Source: Dactylis glomerata (taxonomy: Eukaryota > Streptophyta > Magnoliopsida > Poales > Poaceae). From it: a stretch of 64,000 nucleotides of DNA. The DNA lies in NCBI GenBank assembly GCA_007115705.1, contig QXEO01000546.1:9895007-9959006 (forward strand), given 5' to 3'. This document shows, in pieces, positions 45,201 through 56,213 of the stretch; within the stretch, counting starts at the first letter, position 1, and each line of letters begins with the position of its first letter. Under the pieces are notes generated by a model. It worked only from the letters and a program-made list of their open reading frames with translations. It ran no database searches and was not told the origin of the DNA. The translations under genes and the position numbers were made by a program.

Positions 45201-48200
45201 TGACTTTAGGTTGTATTGTGTCGTTGACTATGCTAATGGGAAATTGCACTTGTGCCTAGTAAAGTTTTCTTGACCTTTCACCCAAACAGTTCATATCATT
45301 AAATTAAAAGACAGTATGTGGGAGCCGCCCATAATTAGATGTAATCCACCTTAGGGAAATTGAACCCTGGTGAGCAGGGTGACACCGCTGCACGTCCACC
45401 ACTTGGATACTGCACAGTTCTCAATGGTCTATATCTGTACAGTTGTTATTTTCTGTTGGTCGTCAACTATTGAGTTTCAGTGGAAGGACTATGCCTATTC
45501 TGTTCCAGTATATACATATACATATACCTTTGTCAAAATTGCTGCTACTTGCTTGTATCCAACAAATTTGGAACAAATATCAGTATTTTTTCGTTATGAA
45601 GAAAGGTCAAATCGATGCATACTTAACAGTTTATGAGATCTCGCTATTCTGGGTAGCAACAGTTCTCAAATGTATGCATGCATGCAGTAAACAATAAAAT
45701 AAATTACTTTATTTGGATTATTACCATATGTTCTGCGTCTCATTTCTGATATTCATGCTACCATAAGTCAAAAGATCTGCTGAATAAATCATGTGTACAG
45801 CTACGTCCCCTTTCTGGTTTATCTATTTATTTTGTGTGTACATAAGTGGAATGCCACTATTTTTTTTGGCTGATATGCCTCTTTATGGAACTTGTGTTAG
45901 CATATAAAGGCTTAGGAAATTTGAAAATGCTCGCTGGGTAAAATCCTTGTTGATACACTACCTCCTTTCCTAAATATAAGATGTTTGGTGGGCTAAAACA
46001 TCTTACATTATGGAACAGAGGTAATATTTGATAAAAAATATTACCTAGATCCTGACAATATTACAATTTTCATTATTGTACAATATGTAATGCTTATGTT
46101 TATTTTTCTATATTCTAAATTTTCCTTTCTTGAATGACATATATCTTTTTCCATCAAAATAAACAAATGCCAGTACTTTTCCTTCTGTTGTCCAGTTGGG
46201 TACGTTGCCAGTAGAGCTTGCTGCGTTACGTGATTGCAGGGAAGAGGTTGAAATGTTGTTTCCTCTTACTTCCCCACTTCCAAATGTCCCAAACTGGACT
46301 ATTGAGGGAGTAATTTCTCATGCGAAAACTGAAGCTAGAAAACCAATGGTATGTTATTTTCTGTTCTTGTGCTATCTTTGTGTTAAATATTTCTTGAAAG
46401 CTTAACTTTTATTTTGTTCTTATTCTGATATCTCCATTCATAGTTATCATAAGCTGTGATTACTATATGCTTGACAGTTGACACCACATGTACAATTTGA
46501 GAATTACGACTTATTTATATATATATTTTTCGATAAAGACGACTTATTTATATATGGAGGTAGTGTTAGGTGTCTCAACCTGTGACGATTATATAAATAA
46601 TTTAATAAGTGCTGACTAGCTGAGAACAAACTACTAATTGTAATTTAGACGGGTAGAGATAACATCTGGCCTTGGTCTAGCAATAAGGTTGCCTGACAAT
46701 ACACATAATGAACCCATATGTGGTATGCACTATCAATCTGGTCACATAATATAATATTAAAAACCCTGGATGTGATGAGTTGAAAATGCTAACCAAACTC
46801 GGTTTTCGGAATAAATAATTGGTAGAAATCATCAAGTAGAAGAGTTCTGCTGCTTCCAAGGGGTGAAAAGTACAAACATCATACAGCTGATAAGATCGAC
46901 TCTGATGTTAAAGTAATTGCTGTGCTGTTTGCAAAGTGAGATTTGCATGTAAATATTACACCATTCTCAATCCTAATAACTTTCAGTTTCTTAAGTTTAT
47001 GTTGTGTAGAGCATCAAAGCAAAACTCGTAATGCTGTAGAATAGTTAGATGCTCTCTGTAGGGGAATGCTTGAATACGGCGCGTAATTATGGGCTTATGG
47101 TATTATTGATATCATACCTTGGTTGGGAAGTGCCCGGCATCATGTACATGGTTTCTATTTGGTAGTATATACCCTTGTAATAATGTCACCTGAACAATAT
47201 ATTTTCTTCCAGTGACATGTTAATTCTAAATGATGTCGCACTATTTTCTCTTGTGACTAAATTCTTGATGCCTGGCAAATGCTATCTATCTTGTATATAT
47301 TCGAACCCTTTTTTATCCCATTATGTACCTTGCTGGCGAGAACATATGGAATGTGTTCTCTTTGTTCTTTTTTGTGAAATAAGTAACACCTTGACTTCTG
47401 CTCATATTCTCATGTTTCCTGTATCCTGCCATCTACTTTGCACTACAGGCCTCACACATGGTGTTTGGTAGATTGTAACATTATTCTAACTTTGCTGACA
47501 ACATTCAGTGATACAGAAAAGGATGATTGTGCACTAGTAACACTTATTTGAAGTACAGAAAAGAGTCCTGCTATTCCTCATATTTGGGGTATTTTATATA
47601 CTTATAACTGACTGGATAAACACGCATTTGCGCGTCTAGGCTTATTGCACATTGCTTATCTTGATTTTTCTTATTTTATTTGGTCTCGTGATGAAGCATT
47701 GTTCAGATTAACTCATCCAAAGTAGTGCTAACATATTATAGCCAATATGTGGAACCTAAAAAAGCATGATTGAATTTTGATAGAAATCAAATCAACTATA
47801 TCAAGTTGTTGGTAAATATATTGATTCATTACTGCAGAAAATCAATGATGTGGTCCGCTCTTACTGTGGACAACCAAAAACTACTCGTATTTTGTGGTTG
47901 AAGAATTTAATAGGAATTTTGTACTACCTCTGGTCCGAATTTCGGAACGGAGGTACATTTTATTCTATAGCTTTCCAAAACATACTACATTTCAGAACGG
48001 AGGTACATTTTATTCTATAGAACCTTTTTCTACATATTTCTAGCAAGGGAGCAAGGGTTGAATCTCATGGAAATTCCATTTGTGTCTTGCTTGGCATCGT
48101 GTCCTATTTAACTCTCATTCACGCGTTTTAAGGATCTTGCCCTCTGAAGAGGTCTTGATAAGAGATCGATCTGAACTGTCCTTTTCAGACCAATAAGTAT

Positions 48201-51200
48201 CCACCATTACGTTTCTATTGCTTTAATAATACAGTACTATAATATAAGAAGAGAGTGGATTTGCTACACATCTTGGTACGTACACACTCTCTGATCACCG
48301 TTGGATTCTTTCCATCACCGTTGGATTCTTCCAACAATCCAACAACTCACGGCCATTTAACGGAAAGCTGGCTCACTCCCCACCCACCCACCACCTCACT
48401 CACTCACACACTCTCTCTTCTTCAGAGCCTTATCCGAAAGCACCACAGACCACTCGAGCCACCGTCCATCCCCACCTTCCCAGGAGCCGGTCTTCTCAGC
48501 AGTCACCGCCACCCGCGGCGGACGCACTGAGCAGACTCCTCTGCACTCCCGCGTACGAGCCTGGGCGTCCGTCCTCACCTCGCCCAGCGACGGCGAGCTA
48601 GGGACTGCACATGGAGCTGCTCTAGCTCTAGCAACCGGCTTGTCCAGGGCCCCCTCCTGCAGGCCCGCGAGCGGCGGGAACTCGTCGTGCTCATCCGTGA
48701 GGCCCCCTCTGCTGCCGCACTCGAGTTGACGCCCAAGGAACATCCTGCTCTGTGGCTGCTCTGCTTCTTCTCCGCCCTGCTCGGCGTCGCCGTGGCCCAC
48801 GCGCTCCTTCAGTTGTCGTTTGGCCGACGAGGTTCGGCCGCACGCGAGGAGCGCAAGGAGCCTGCAGCCACGGGCCACGGCGAGCTGCTCCATGTGCGAG
48901 GAGCGCGAGGAGCCTGCAGCCACGGGCCACGGTGAAGCTCTCCGGCCTGGCCATCACCGGCATCATCGTCGGCGTCGTGGTGGCCGCGCTGCTCCTGCTG
49001 GCCGCCGTCGTGCTCTGCGCAAGGTCCCGGCGGCGGAGCGGCGCTCGGGAAGGAGGCTGCGGCGGGGCAAACCAGAGCTCCGCCTGGGTCCGGGGACGGC
49101 GCCGGCATGATGACGTCCTCCTCCAAGGACGACATAGGCAGCCGCGGCCGTCGGCACGGGTGAGCCGAGCCGGCTGGTGTTCCTGGGCAAGGGCGCCGAC
49201 GAGGTGCTGTTGACTGGAGGCGTCCGGTCCTCTTCTCCTTTGCACTTCGGCGCCGTCCCGACCCCGCATCCCCCCGCACTCCGGCGCTGCCAAGCACCTG
49301 GATGCTTCCCAGGCCTAGCACGGGAGTTGTTCTCGACAACAATGGCTCGCACCTCTTCAAATAGCCCCTCAGATTCATTTTGCTGGGCTGCATGTGTGAA
49401 GATAAATTCTCACTCTGATTCTTCTCTTCATTTGTCTGGGCACCCAGTCCGTTCTAGAATCAATCTGCCAAAGATTTCTTGGATGTGATTTGGGAGTGGA
49501 GGCTGAGGAGCTTGCTCCTTTTGTGGATGTGATTTGGGATCTCTTGCGCAATAGAAAAGATGAAATCCTCATGATTTTTTCTGTATTATCAGATCCAATT
49601 TTATGCGTGTTCATGATATGGTGGTAACGGTGGAATGGAATGGTGATTATGCATGTTATTTCTTCTATTATTATTTTTGAGATGCTGAATCAGTAAAGCA
49701 TTGCAAGGTGATGCTGCTAATTAGCTATTTAATTAGCGGAGACTTGGCAGATGTCGATGGATGGTAGTTTAACGACGTTAGACAGATGTCGATATCTAAG
49801 GGGGTGTGTACGTACCACGGTGTGTATAGTTTTGTTTTTGAATATAAGAAATAGATAGATTGCACAGGAGTCGCTTTGTAAGACCTTGCTTTTGGGTTTG
49901 ATCTGAATAAATTGGCATAGTTGGTCTCTGAACAAATGAAACATTCGGCCCCTATGCCAGTTTGAAACCTTTAGGTTTGGAACAGACCGAACTTTGAGCT
50001 TCAGGACCAGTAATGATCTCCATTTGAAGAATGTCGAATACAAAGTTTCTGAATATATATTCCAATAGAAATCATCATATTAAATGATAATTATTCTCAA
50101 AATTCAAACATTCAATTCATGTCTATTTATTTATTGTCTAGGAGCAAAGGGACTGTGAAAGAAGGAAACATTTCTTAAAGTCGAAGGCTGATATAGCATT
50201 CAAGCAGAAGGAGTATAAGATGGCATCTGGGCTTTATGATTTGGTAAACCTCTTGCACTATATATAATGGTTTTGATGGTACAATTTTTGCTTTTAACAA
50301 TGAATCTGTAGATCATTTTCGTTGTTTGCTAAGTTGGTTTCTTATTATCTACTTTACTTTACGTTAATTGACCAGAAAACAAGTTATTCGATAATGAACA
50401 GTGGGACTATGACACAATGATTAATGAGGTGCATCTATGTCAAATGAAGTGTTACGTATGCAGCCATGAATCTGACTGAAGGACCAAGGGCCATCTAAAA
50501 TGGATATAATCTGAAGCCACTAAGAATAAGAATGTGCTAAATTCACGATCTTACTATTTGGGTAGAATGGGCATCCCATTGTGGGGCCCATTTAGGGTGT
50601 GACAATGAATGAATAAAAACAAAGATTGACTGGTTCTCAATGCATATGACAGCTATGAAACAACAAAAGGGTTACATGTAGATTGTAGGTAATTTTCCAT
50701 GTAAATACATAACATGATTTTGCATTATTTGTTACTGATTGGGACTGATGAAATTATGGAGAGTAATATGCACAAATTTGATTTCACTTAATAAACTTAT
50801 TTGTCATCATCTGCACATGTTTTAATATTATCATTTTTTATGTCTTGCATCTCTGGTATCCTTGAGAAGTTATCTTTGCTTCTCGGCTAATATGAATCTT
50901 TGACATGGTTGTCCACTGTTTCTGCTAATGTGTTCGACATGATGATGAGTAGGTATGAAATGGTTAACTGTAGACAAAAAAAAAGTGTGATTCAACTGTA
51001 GCCGAATTGACCGTACATGTAAATTAAACAAGCCAATCAGTATAGTTAGACAAAGTGTTCTATAACTCCATTCTGGAGTATTAAGGAGCGGTAAGGTTAT
51101 CAGACAGCTTTCTACCTGATAGCTCATAGATAGTGCTATGCTCTAACTTTTTTATGTCATAATTTGAAGTTTACAGTAATATTTGAATGATCTCTCATGT

Positions 51201-51829
51201 TTGAGCATAGGCAATAGACCATGGAGAGAGTGCAACACTGTATGCAAACAGGAGTCTTTGTAAGCTGCTCATGGGTGAGGGTGAGGGTGCTTTGTCAGAT
51301 GCTCTCAGGTGCAGAATGCTGCGACCTAAATGGGCAAAAGCTTGCTACCGTCAAGCTCAAGCTCACATCCTACTCAAGGTGCGTCTAGCTTGCCAGTGTG
51401 TTCAGTTATTTCATATTGATCTTATAGTCTGGTCACGTTCCTTGATTTGCTCTGCACTCCCAGGAGTATAAACAAGCCTGCGATGCTCTCTTGGAGGCAC
51501 AAAAATTGGATCCCAGGAATGCCGAAATTGAGGGTGAATTACGGTATAACCTATACTATTTTCGTAATGTAAAGCAGTTTCATACTGGGCTATTAGTGTA
51601 ATTCTTTGCACGGCTCCGAAGAACTCCTTTTGTTCCTTATGTGCCATTTGTGTCTCAGTCATGTGTAGGGTCGTACCTGATATGGCAGCCCCAGAAAGAG
51701 AAATAATGTAGTATTGAGTTGCATATTGAGGGATATTTATTAGAGCTGTCATTTCATTCCATTCGGTTGAATTCTTGCAGGAAGGCTAGGGAACTCATGA
51801 AGAATCCTACTGGCGAAGTTGAACAGTGA
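42300..51829 (+). CDS. Ankyrin-repeat and TPR protein
   Basis: An adaptor-type protein with two protein-interaction modules; the partner and pathway are unknown. Twelve exons with GT..AG borders join in frame to 443 aa: 42300-42354, 42454-42507, 43715-43894, 44001-44132, 44251-44393, 44766-44852, 44966-45094, 46196-46348, 50142-50243, 51211-51378, 51464-51543, 51781-51829. The N-terminus MAAPFLYCPSSAGGGGRNGE leads into six or seven ankyrin repeats at residues about 25-285, for example GLSVLHVAACFGHLEVCKYL, KGRTVLHHAVCAG and TPLYMAAINEQDKTLKILLD. Residues about 312-430 form three TPRs, with ANRSLCKLLMGEGEGALSDA and CYRQAQAHILLKEYKQACDA. No membrane segment or signal is seen. All splice phases agree. 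The intron 46349-50141 contains a probable Pack-MULE (48251-49840), and intron 6 has a copy of the exon 6 end. Confidence 0.88.
44890..44965 (+). repeat. Partial duplicate of exon 6 inside intron 6
   Basis: TCATTGAAGTGCGTGAAGAT and ACTCATTAAGAGAAACATTCT repeat the end of exon 6 and its donor region at 44824-44865 with substitutions. The GTGAG donor of the original is AGAGA in the copy. The copy is followed by the real acceptor CACAG at 44961-44965. Confidence 0.7.
45961..46021. mobile_element. Short Stowaway relic
   Basis: CCTCCTTTCCTAAATATAAG pairs with the inverted CTTACATTATGGAACAGAGG across 61 bp. TA flanks both sides. It is an internally deleted Stowaway in the intron 45095-46195. Confidence 0.6.
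47941..48020 (+). repeat. 50 bp-period direct repeat
   Basis: GAACGGAGGTACATTTTATT is found at 47945 and 47995. The block resembles a duplicated Stowaway end. Confidence 0.6.
48840..48935 (+). repeat. Tandem duplication in the captured fragment
   Basis: GAGGAGCGCAAGGAGCCTGC at about 48846 and GAGGAGCGCGAGGAGCCTGC at about 48897 are each followed by AGCCACGGGCCACGG. The period is about 51 bp. Confidence 0.7.
48932..49215 (+). pseudogene. Receptor-like kinase fragment (membrane and juxtamembrane part)
   Basis: Hydrophobic GLAITGIIVGVVVAALLLLA is followed by a basic stop-transfer stretch (ARSRRRSG). Further on, one frame gives MMTSSSKDDIGSRGRRHG and the next gives EPSRLVFLGKGADEVLL. In the family I know, these parts are continuous and are followed by the kinase domain (VFDLEDLLRASAE region), which is absent here. 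The fragment is therefore truncated and frameshifted. It lies on the plus strand, the same direction as the host gene. Confidence 0.5.
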
Positions 51830-52708
51830 GGCATGGCCGTGTACCTTGGATTGCAGGCTGCAACAATGCAACATTGTGTCTATTTTCACTGAAGTAGAAC
51901 TAGCAGGAACTCCTAATTGCTCAGCATGTAAGTGGACAGACCCACGGTTGTCCATCGACATGCCGTTTATATCCGCTTGATTAAACGGAACTAAAAATTA
52001 TGCTCGTTTAAACCCGTTCTAATACGGCGGCGTCCGTCAGCCCGATTGGAAACAATTAAAGTAGAGTTTCCGACCCAGCGCCTCCGTAGCGACGGCTGCG
52101 TTGCCGAGCTGGTGGCCGCCGCTCCGGCCACCAAGGACAGCAGGGAGCGAGGGATGCAGCTGCGCGGTGGCGTGAAGACTGTCGTCGCACGGGGCTAGCT
52201 CCACACGCGAAGGGGCAACACGACGGGAGCTGGCCGCTGCCGCCGTTCAGAAAGCCAAGGCGGAAGGCACTCCTGGTGCACGAATCAAGGCAGACGGAGG
52301 GTGGAATTGCTGCTGCCGGTATAGGGAAAAAGCTGGATGATGATGTGCTGCAGATGTAACCGGCGGTAGAAAATTTGGAGCGGGATTTTGGGAGAAAAGC
52401 TGCTCCCGCGATGCAAGATCCAGATCCTCGCCGCCGGGGTGGGGCCCCTCGTCGGTCAACGATATCGTCCTCGAGACCCCTCTAGAGATGCAGTCCAGGC
52501 AGGTAGTTGACCAGGAGCAGGAATTCGCCCGCAGTGGTATCCGCCGGCCACCGGCGCAAGGAGGTGCGGACGCTCGCAGCGGGCCAGCGGCGGTAGCGGT
52601 GATGCCGCTTTCGTCCGTCATGGAATTGTATAAAGCCGTGGGCGTCCACTTTACTGTTTTACTTCGCTGGGTTTAGGGGCGCCGTGGGCAACCCACTCCC
52701 ACTTACAG
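51830..52708 (+). other. Spacer between ankyrin-TPR gene and WAK gene
   Basis: Contains the 3' UTR of the first gene and the GC-rich upstream region of the WAK gene. A frame at 52488-52676 (MQSRQVVDQEQEFARSGIRR...MPLSSVMELYKAVGV) ends just before the WAK exon and could include its start, but no normal-sized intron links them. Confidence 0.4.
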
Positions 52709-55700
52709 GCATTGCTGCTGCTGCCTCGGCCGTCGGCAGCGGCAGGTAACTGCAGCACGCACTGCGGCAACATCAGCATCCCGTATCCGTTTGGCGTGGA
52801 GCCCGGCTGCTACCGCGACGGCTTCAACCTCACCTGCAACCGGTCGCACACCCCACCCATGCTCTTCCTCGGCGACGGCACCCTGCAGGTGCTCGACATC
52901 TCCATCCTACCCGCCACGGTGCGCATCAACAGCGCCAGACTCGACATCCAGCGGATGGGGATCCAGGGCGCAAACAGAACATGGGGCGCCGGTCTCGGAC
53001 ACGACGGACCATATTTTCTGTCCACATATAACTACCTGCTGGCGTTCGGCTGCAACGTCCTAGCCATCCTGCTGGAGGATGGCATCCTTGCCAGCAGCTG
53101 TGCCGCTCTGTGCCCAGACTACATGCCTACGAGTGTGGCACCAGCACTGCCACCGACTGATGCGGCACCGGCACCGACTGATACGGCTCCGACCTCGTCG
53201 AACCATGTCAACTCCAATGAACTCTGCTCTGGCGTGTATTGTTGCCATGCAAGCCTAATCATTGGTGTCCCGTCCTACGGACTCCAGTTTCATCCCATTG
53301 CGGATGCTTCATCGACGAGCATCGGCGCGTCAACCTGCGCGTACATAGTGGATGCCTATTACAGATTTCAGGAGGATATATATGATTGTGATTCCCTTCC
53401 ACCCGTTGTCCCTGCCGTGCTAGACTGGATCATCAACGGCTCTGCATGTGACAGCAATGGGTCTTCTTCCTGCCTCAGTAGGCACAGCTTTTGCGAAGAA
53501 ATTACTCTTGAGGTTGCTAATGGGCACCTCTGCCAGTGCTCCGACGGTTACCAAGGCAACCCCTACATCTCCGATGGTTGTTACGGTAATAGTATACTTC
53601 TTCAACTACTTAATTCTCGGAACAACTGCATGCATGAAATCATCATATTGTAAATAGTCCAGATTGACGTGATCGTAAAAATCTAGCACCGATAAAAAAT
53701 AGGAACACTGCAAAAGTGGTAACATTTTCTTTTTGTCAAGCACCAGGAAACTCTAGTGAATATCCATAAATATATATATATATATGTAGTTTACTACTAA
53801 ATCGAATTATTTGTGTTTCCTTGCCAACATGAATCCTCAGTTGATTAATTTCCTTCTCTTCCAACACAGATATCAACGAGTGCCATTATCCACATATCTA
53901 CCCATGCTACGGAGATTGCAATAACACACAAGGGGGCTATAAATGCCAATGCCCTCCTGGCTTCAAGGGCGATGCTAATATACCAAATGGATGCAAAGGT
54001 AACACATCATTTGATCCAGTTTAGCAATATGTACAGTCGCTCTCAATCCATGTTCATTTAATTAGGTTAGCTATATATATATTCATTTGTAGTTTATCCC
54101 ATAATCTCAAGCCTTTCCAATAAGACAATTCTGTAATTCTACTAATAGATGGTAGTTGTTTATTTATTTATTGACTTTCATTTCTACTACTCCCTCTGAT
54201 CGGAAAAGAGTGTCGGATGATTTAGTATAACTTAGTACAAATAAGTCGTACTAGCTAACCGATAACCTTTTCCAATCGGAGGAATTTACTACATATATGG
54301 TTAATTCCGTTCGATATTGTGCGGCTTATTCAGATATTGACGAGTGTGCACAACCAGAAGAACACTCTTGTTACGGTATCTGCATAAACATGCCCGGAAC
54401 TTTCCATTGCGGGTGCAGTAACGGAACCTTCGGAGATCCACGGACGAAAGAGGGTTGTGTAACAATAAAGAACTCCTTTACAGGTGACCTGTTACAGCTT
54501 GCATACTACATCAGTCCGTTACCTATTTTATGTATGTGCATTTTTTTTTTGATAAAGGGCTTTATTATTTAAAACGTGTAAGCATTGCACCTGTATGTGT
54601 ATATATCAAGGTTGAATATAATTCTACTTATGATTTCTGTAGTATCTTCATGGAGTGAATGTTTTCCAATTTCCAACAAACACTGCCCCCCTTGTGAAAT
54701 AGCATCTATCAAAATATTTATAGACTATTGCAATGCACAATAATTACACTTCTTTGTATGGTAGTAATCTTTCACCAAATAGTTTCTTCTCAGTAAAATT
54801 AATTTGCGTGCACCAAATTCATGATTTTTTCCCTCGATATATATATTGACATGTTTTTGTTTTGCAGGTTTAAGGGTAGGTCTGGTAGTTGGCGGTGGCT
54901 TAGTTCTACTGGTTCTGGTATTTTGTGCTCCATTCGTAACACACAAAATCAAGATACGGAGAGCTAACACACTGAAACAACATTTTTTCAAGCTGAATCA
55001 TGGACTGCTGCTGCACCAGTTAATAGCACAAAAGGCAGACTTTGGTGAAAGGATGATTATTCCTTTATGGGATATTGAGAAGGCTACAAACAATTTTGAC
55101 ATAGCTCGTCAGGTTGGTGGCGGAGGGCATGGCATTGTGTATAAAGGAATTCTAGACCTACAGATTGTTGCAGTAAAAAAATCAAAGATTGTTGTGCAAA
55201 GAGAAATTGATGATTTCATAAACGAGGTCGCTATTCTTTCTCAAATCAACCATAGGAATGTGGTAAAGCTAATTGGATGTTGTCTTGAAGCAGAAGTTCC
55301 ATTATTGGTCTATGAATTCATTTCAAATGGAACTCTTGATCATAGTCTTCATGCTGAAGGACCGATGCGACTACCATGGGATGATCGAGTGAGGATTGCA
55401 AGTGAAGTTGCTACAGCTCTTTCCTACCTCCATTCAGCTGCTTCTGTGCCAGTTTATCATAGAGATATCAAATCATCGAACATACTGCTCGATGAAAATT
55501 TAATAGGAAAGGTATCAGACTTTGGGGCTTCAAGGTATATCCCGATTGATCGAACCGAAGTGACTACGGCCGTGCAAGGAACACTTGGGTATTTAGATCC
55601 CATGTACTATTATACTGGTCGTCTAACAGACAAGAGTGATGTTTTCAGTTTCGGTGTTCTTCTTGTAGAGTTGCTTACCAGGAAGAAACCATGTGCCTAT

Positions 55701-56066
55701 CGCTCTGACGATGGAACTGGTCTTGTTTCACTTTTTGTCTCACTACTCGCAGAAGGTAATTTGAGTGAGATAATGGATCCACAAGTTATCGTAGAGGAAC
55801 ATGGAGAAGCCCTAGAAGTAGCGGCACTAGCGGCGAGGTGCACTAAATTGAAGGGAGAAGAGAGGCCTACGATGAGGGAAGTGGAGATGGCACTCCAAAA
55901 CTTGAGAGCTACCCAGACACATGCTCCACGTGATACCACATCAAGAAGATGCAACGAGGATCAAACTGTGGCTCATGACATTTCAACTGAAACCATTACT
56001 AATGAAGGAAGCAGACAATACAGTATGGAACAAGAAAACTTATTATTAGCTAGCTACCCTAGATGA
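52709..56066 (+). CDS. Wall-associated receptor kinase (WAK)
   Basis: A plasma-membrane receptor whose extracellular part would bind pectin fragments or other wall signals and whose cytosolic kinase signals inward. Exons: 52709-53585, 53870-53998, 54334-54483, 54868-56066; phases agree and give 784 codons plus stop. Order: ALLLLPRPSAAAG (end of a signal peptide), galacturonan-binding domain (CSTHCGNISIPYPFGVEPGC), a Pro/Thr insert (PTDAAPAPTDTAPTSS), EGF-like modules starting DINEC and DIDEC, a membrane helix (VGLVVGGGLVLLVLVFCAPF), then the kinase. The kinase has VGGGGHGIVYKG, VAVKKSK, HRDIKSSNILLD (RD type), DFGASR and GTLGYLDPMYYY, so it looks catalytically complete. The 5' end is unresolved: no in-frame ATG lies before 52709, where a CACTTACAG acceptor-like site occurs, so a small first exon must lie upstream or the gene has lost its start. 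A copia element begins right after the stop. Confidence 0.87.
54190..54286. mobile_element. Stowaway MITE in WAK intron
   Basis: CTCCCTCTGATCGGAAAAGA pairs with the inverted TTTTCCAATCGGAGGAAT, flanked by TA. It lies in the 335 bp intron before the second EGF exon, ending 47 bp from that exon. Confidence 0.75.
54484..54867 (+). other. WAK intron before the kinase exon
   Basis: A 384 bp AT-rich intron bounded by GTGACC and TTTTGCAG. Nothing else is seen. Confidence 0.8.
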
Positions 56067-56069
56067 TCT

Positions 56070-56197
56070 TGTTAGGAATATGCAACTTACATTATCAGGG
56101 GGCCAAAGGCCACATATATAGTACATGTACAGGGTACAAATATGCAGGAAACCCCCTAACAGATAGGGAAAATACAATATACAATATACATCTAACA
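56070..56197 (-). repeat. Copia 3' LTR (128 bp)
   Basis: On the plus strand it begins TGTTAGGAATATGC and ends CATCTAACA. It starts four bases after the last base of the WAK stop codon. Confidence 0.95.
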
Positions 56198-56209
56198 CCC
56201 CCCCCCCCC
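56198..56209 (-). other. Copia polypurine tract
   Basis: Twelve C on the plus strand, that is twelve G on the coding strand, directly next to the 3' LTR. Confidence 0.85.
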
Positions 56210-56213
56210 AAAC

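Larger units (their letters stand above)
48251..49840. mobile_element. Probable Pack-MULE with receptor-kinase gene fragment, intronic
   Basis: A GC-rich island of 1590 bp in an AT-rich intron. AATATAAGAA flanks both sides (48241-48250 and 49841-49850), a direct repeat of the size made by Mutator-like elements. The first and last 37 bp are inverted repeats: the inner GGTACGTACACAC and TACACA match perfectly while the outer 14 bp are diverged. Cargo includes KLSGLAITGIIVGVVVAALL at about 48932-49020, like the membrane segment of a leucine-rich-repeat receptor kinase. MMTSSSKDDIGSRG and, after a frame change, EPSRLVFLGKGAD follow, as in the juxtamembrane part of such inactive receptor kinases. 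The weak outer ends mean another class of carrier is possible. Confidence 0.6.
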
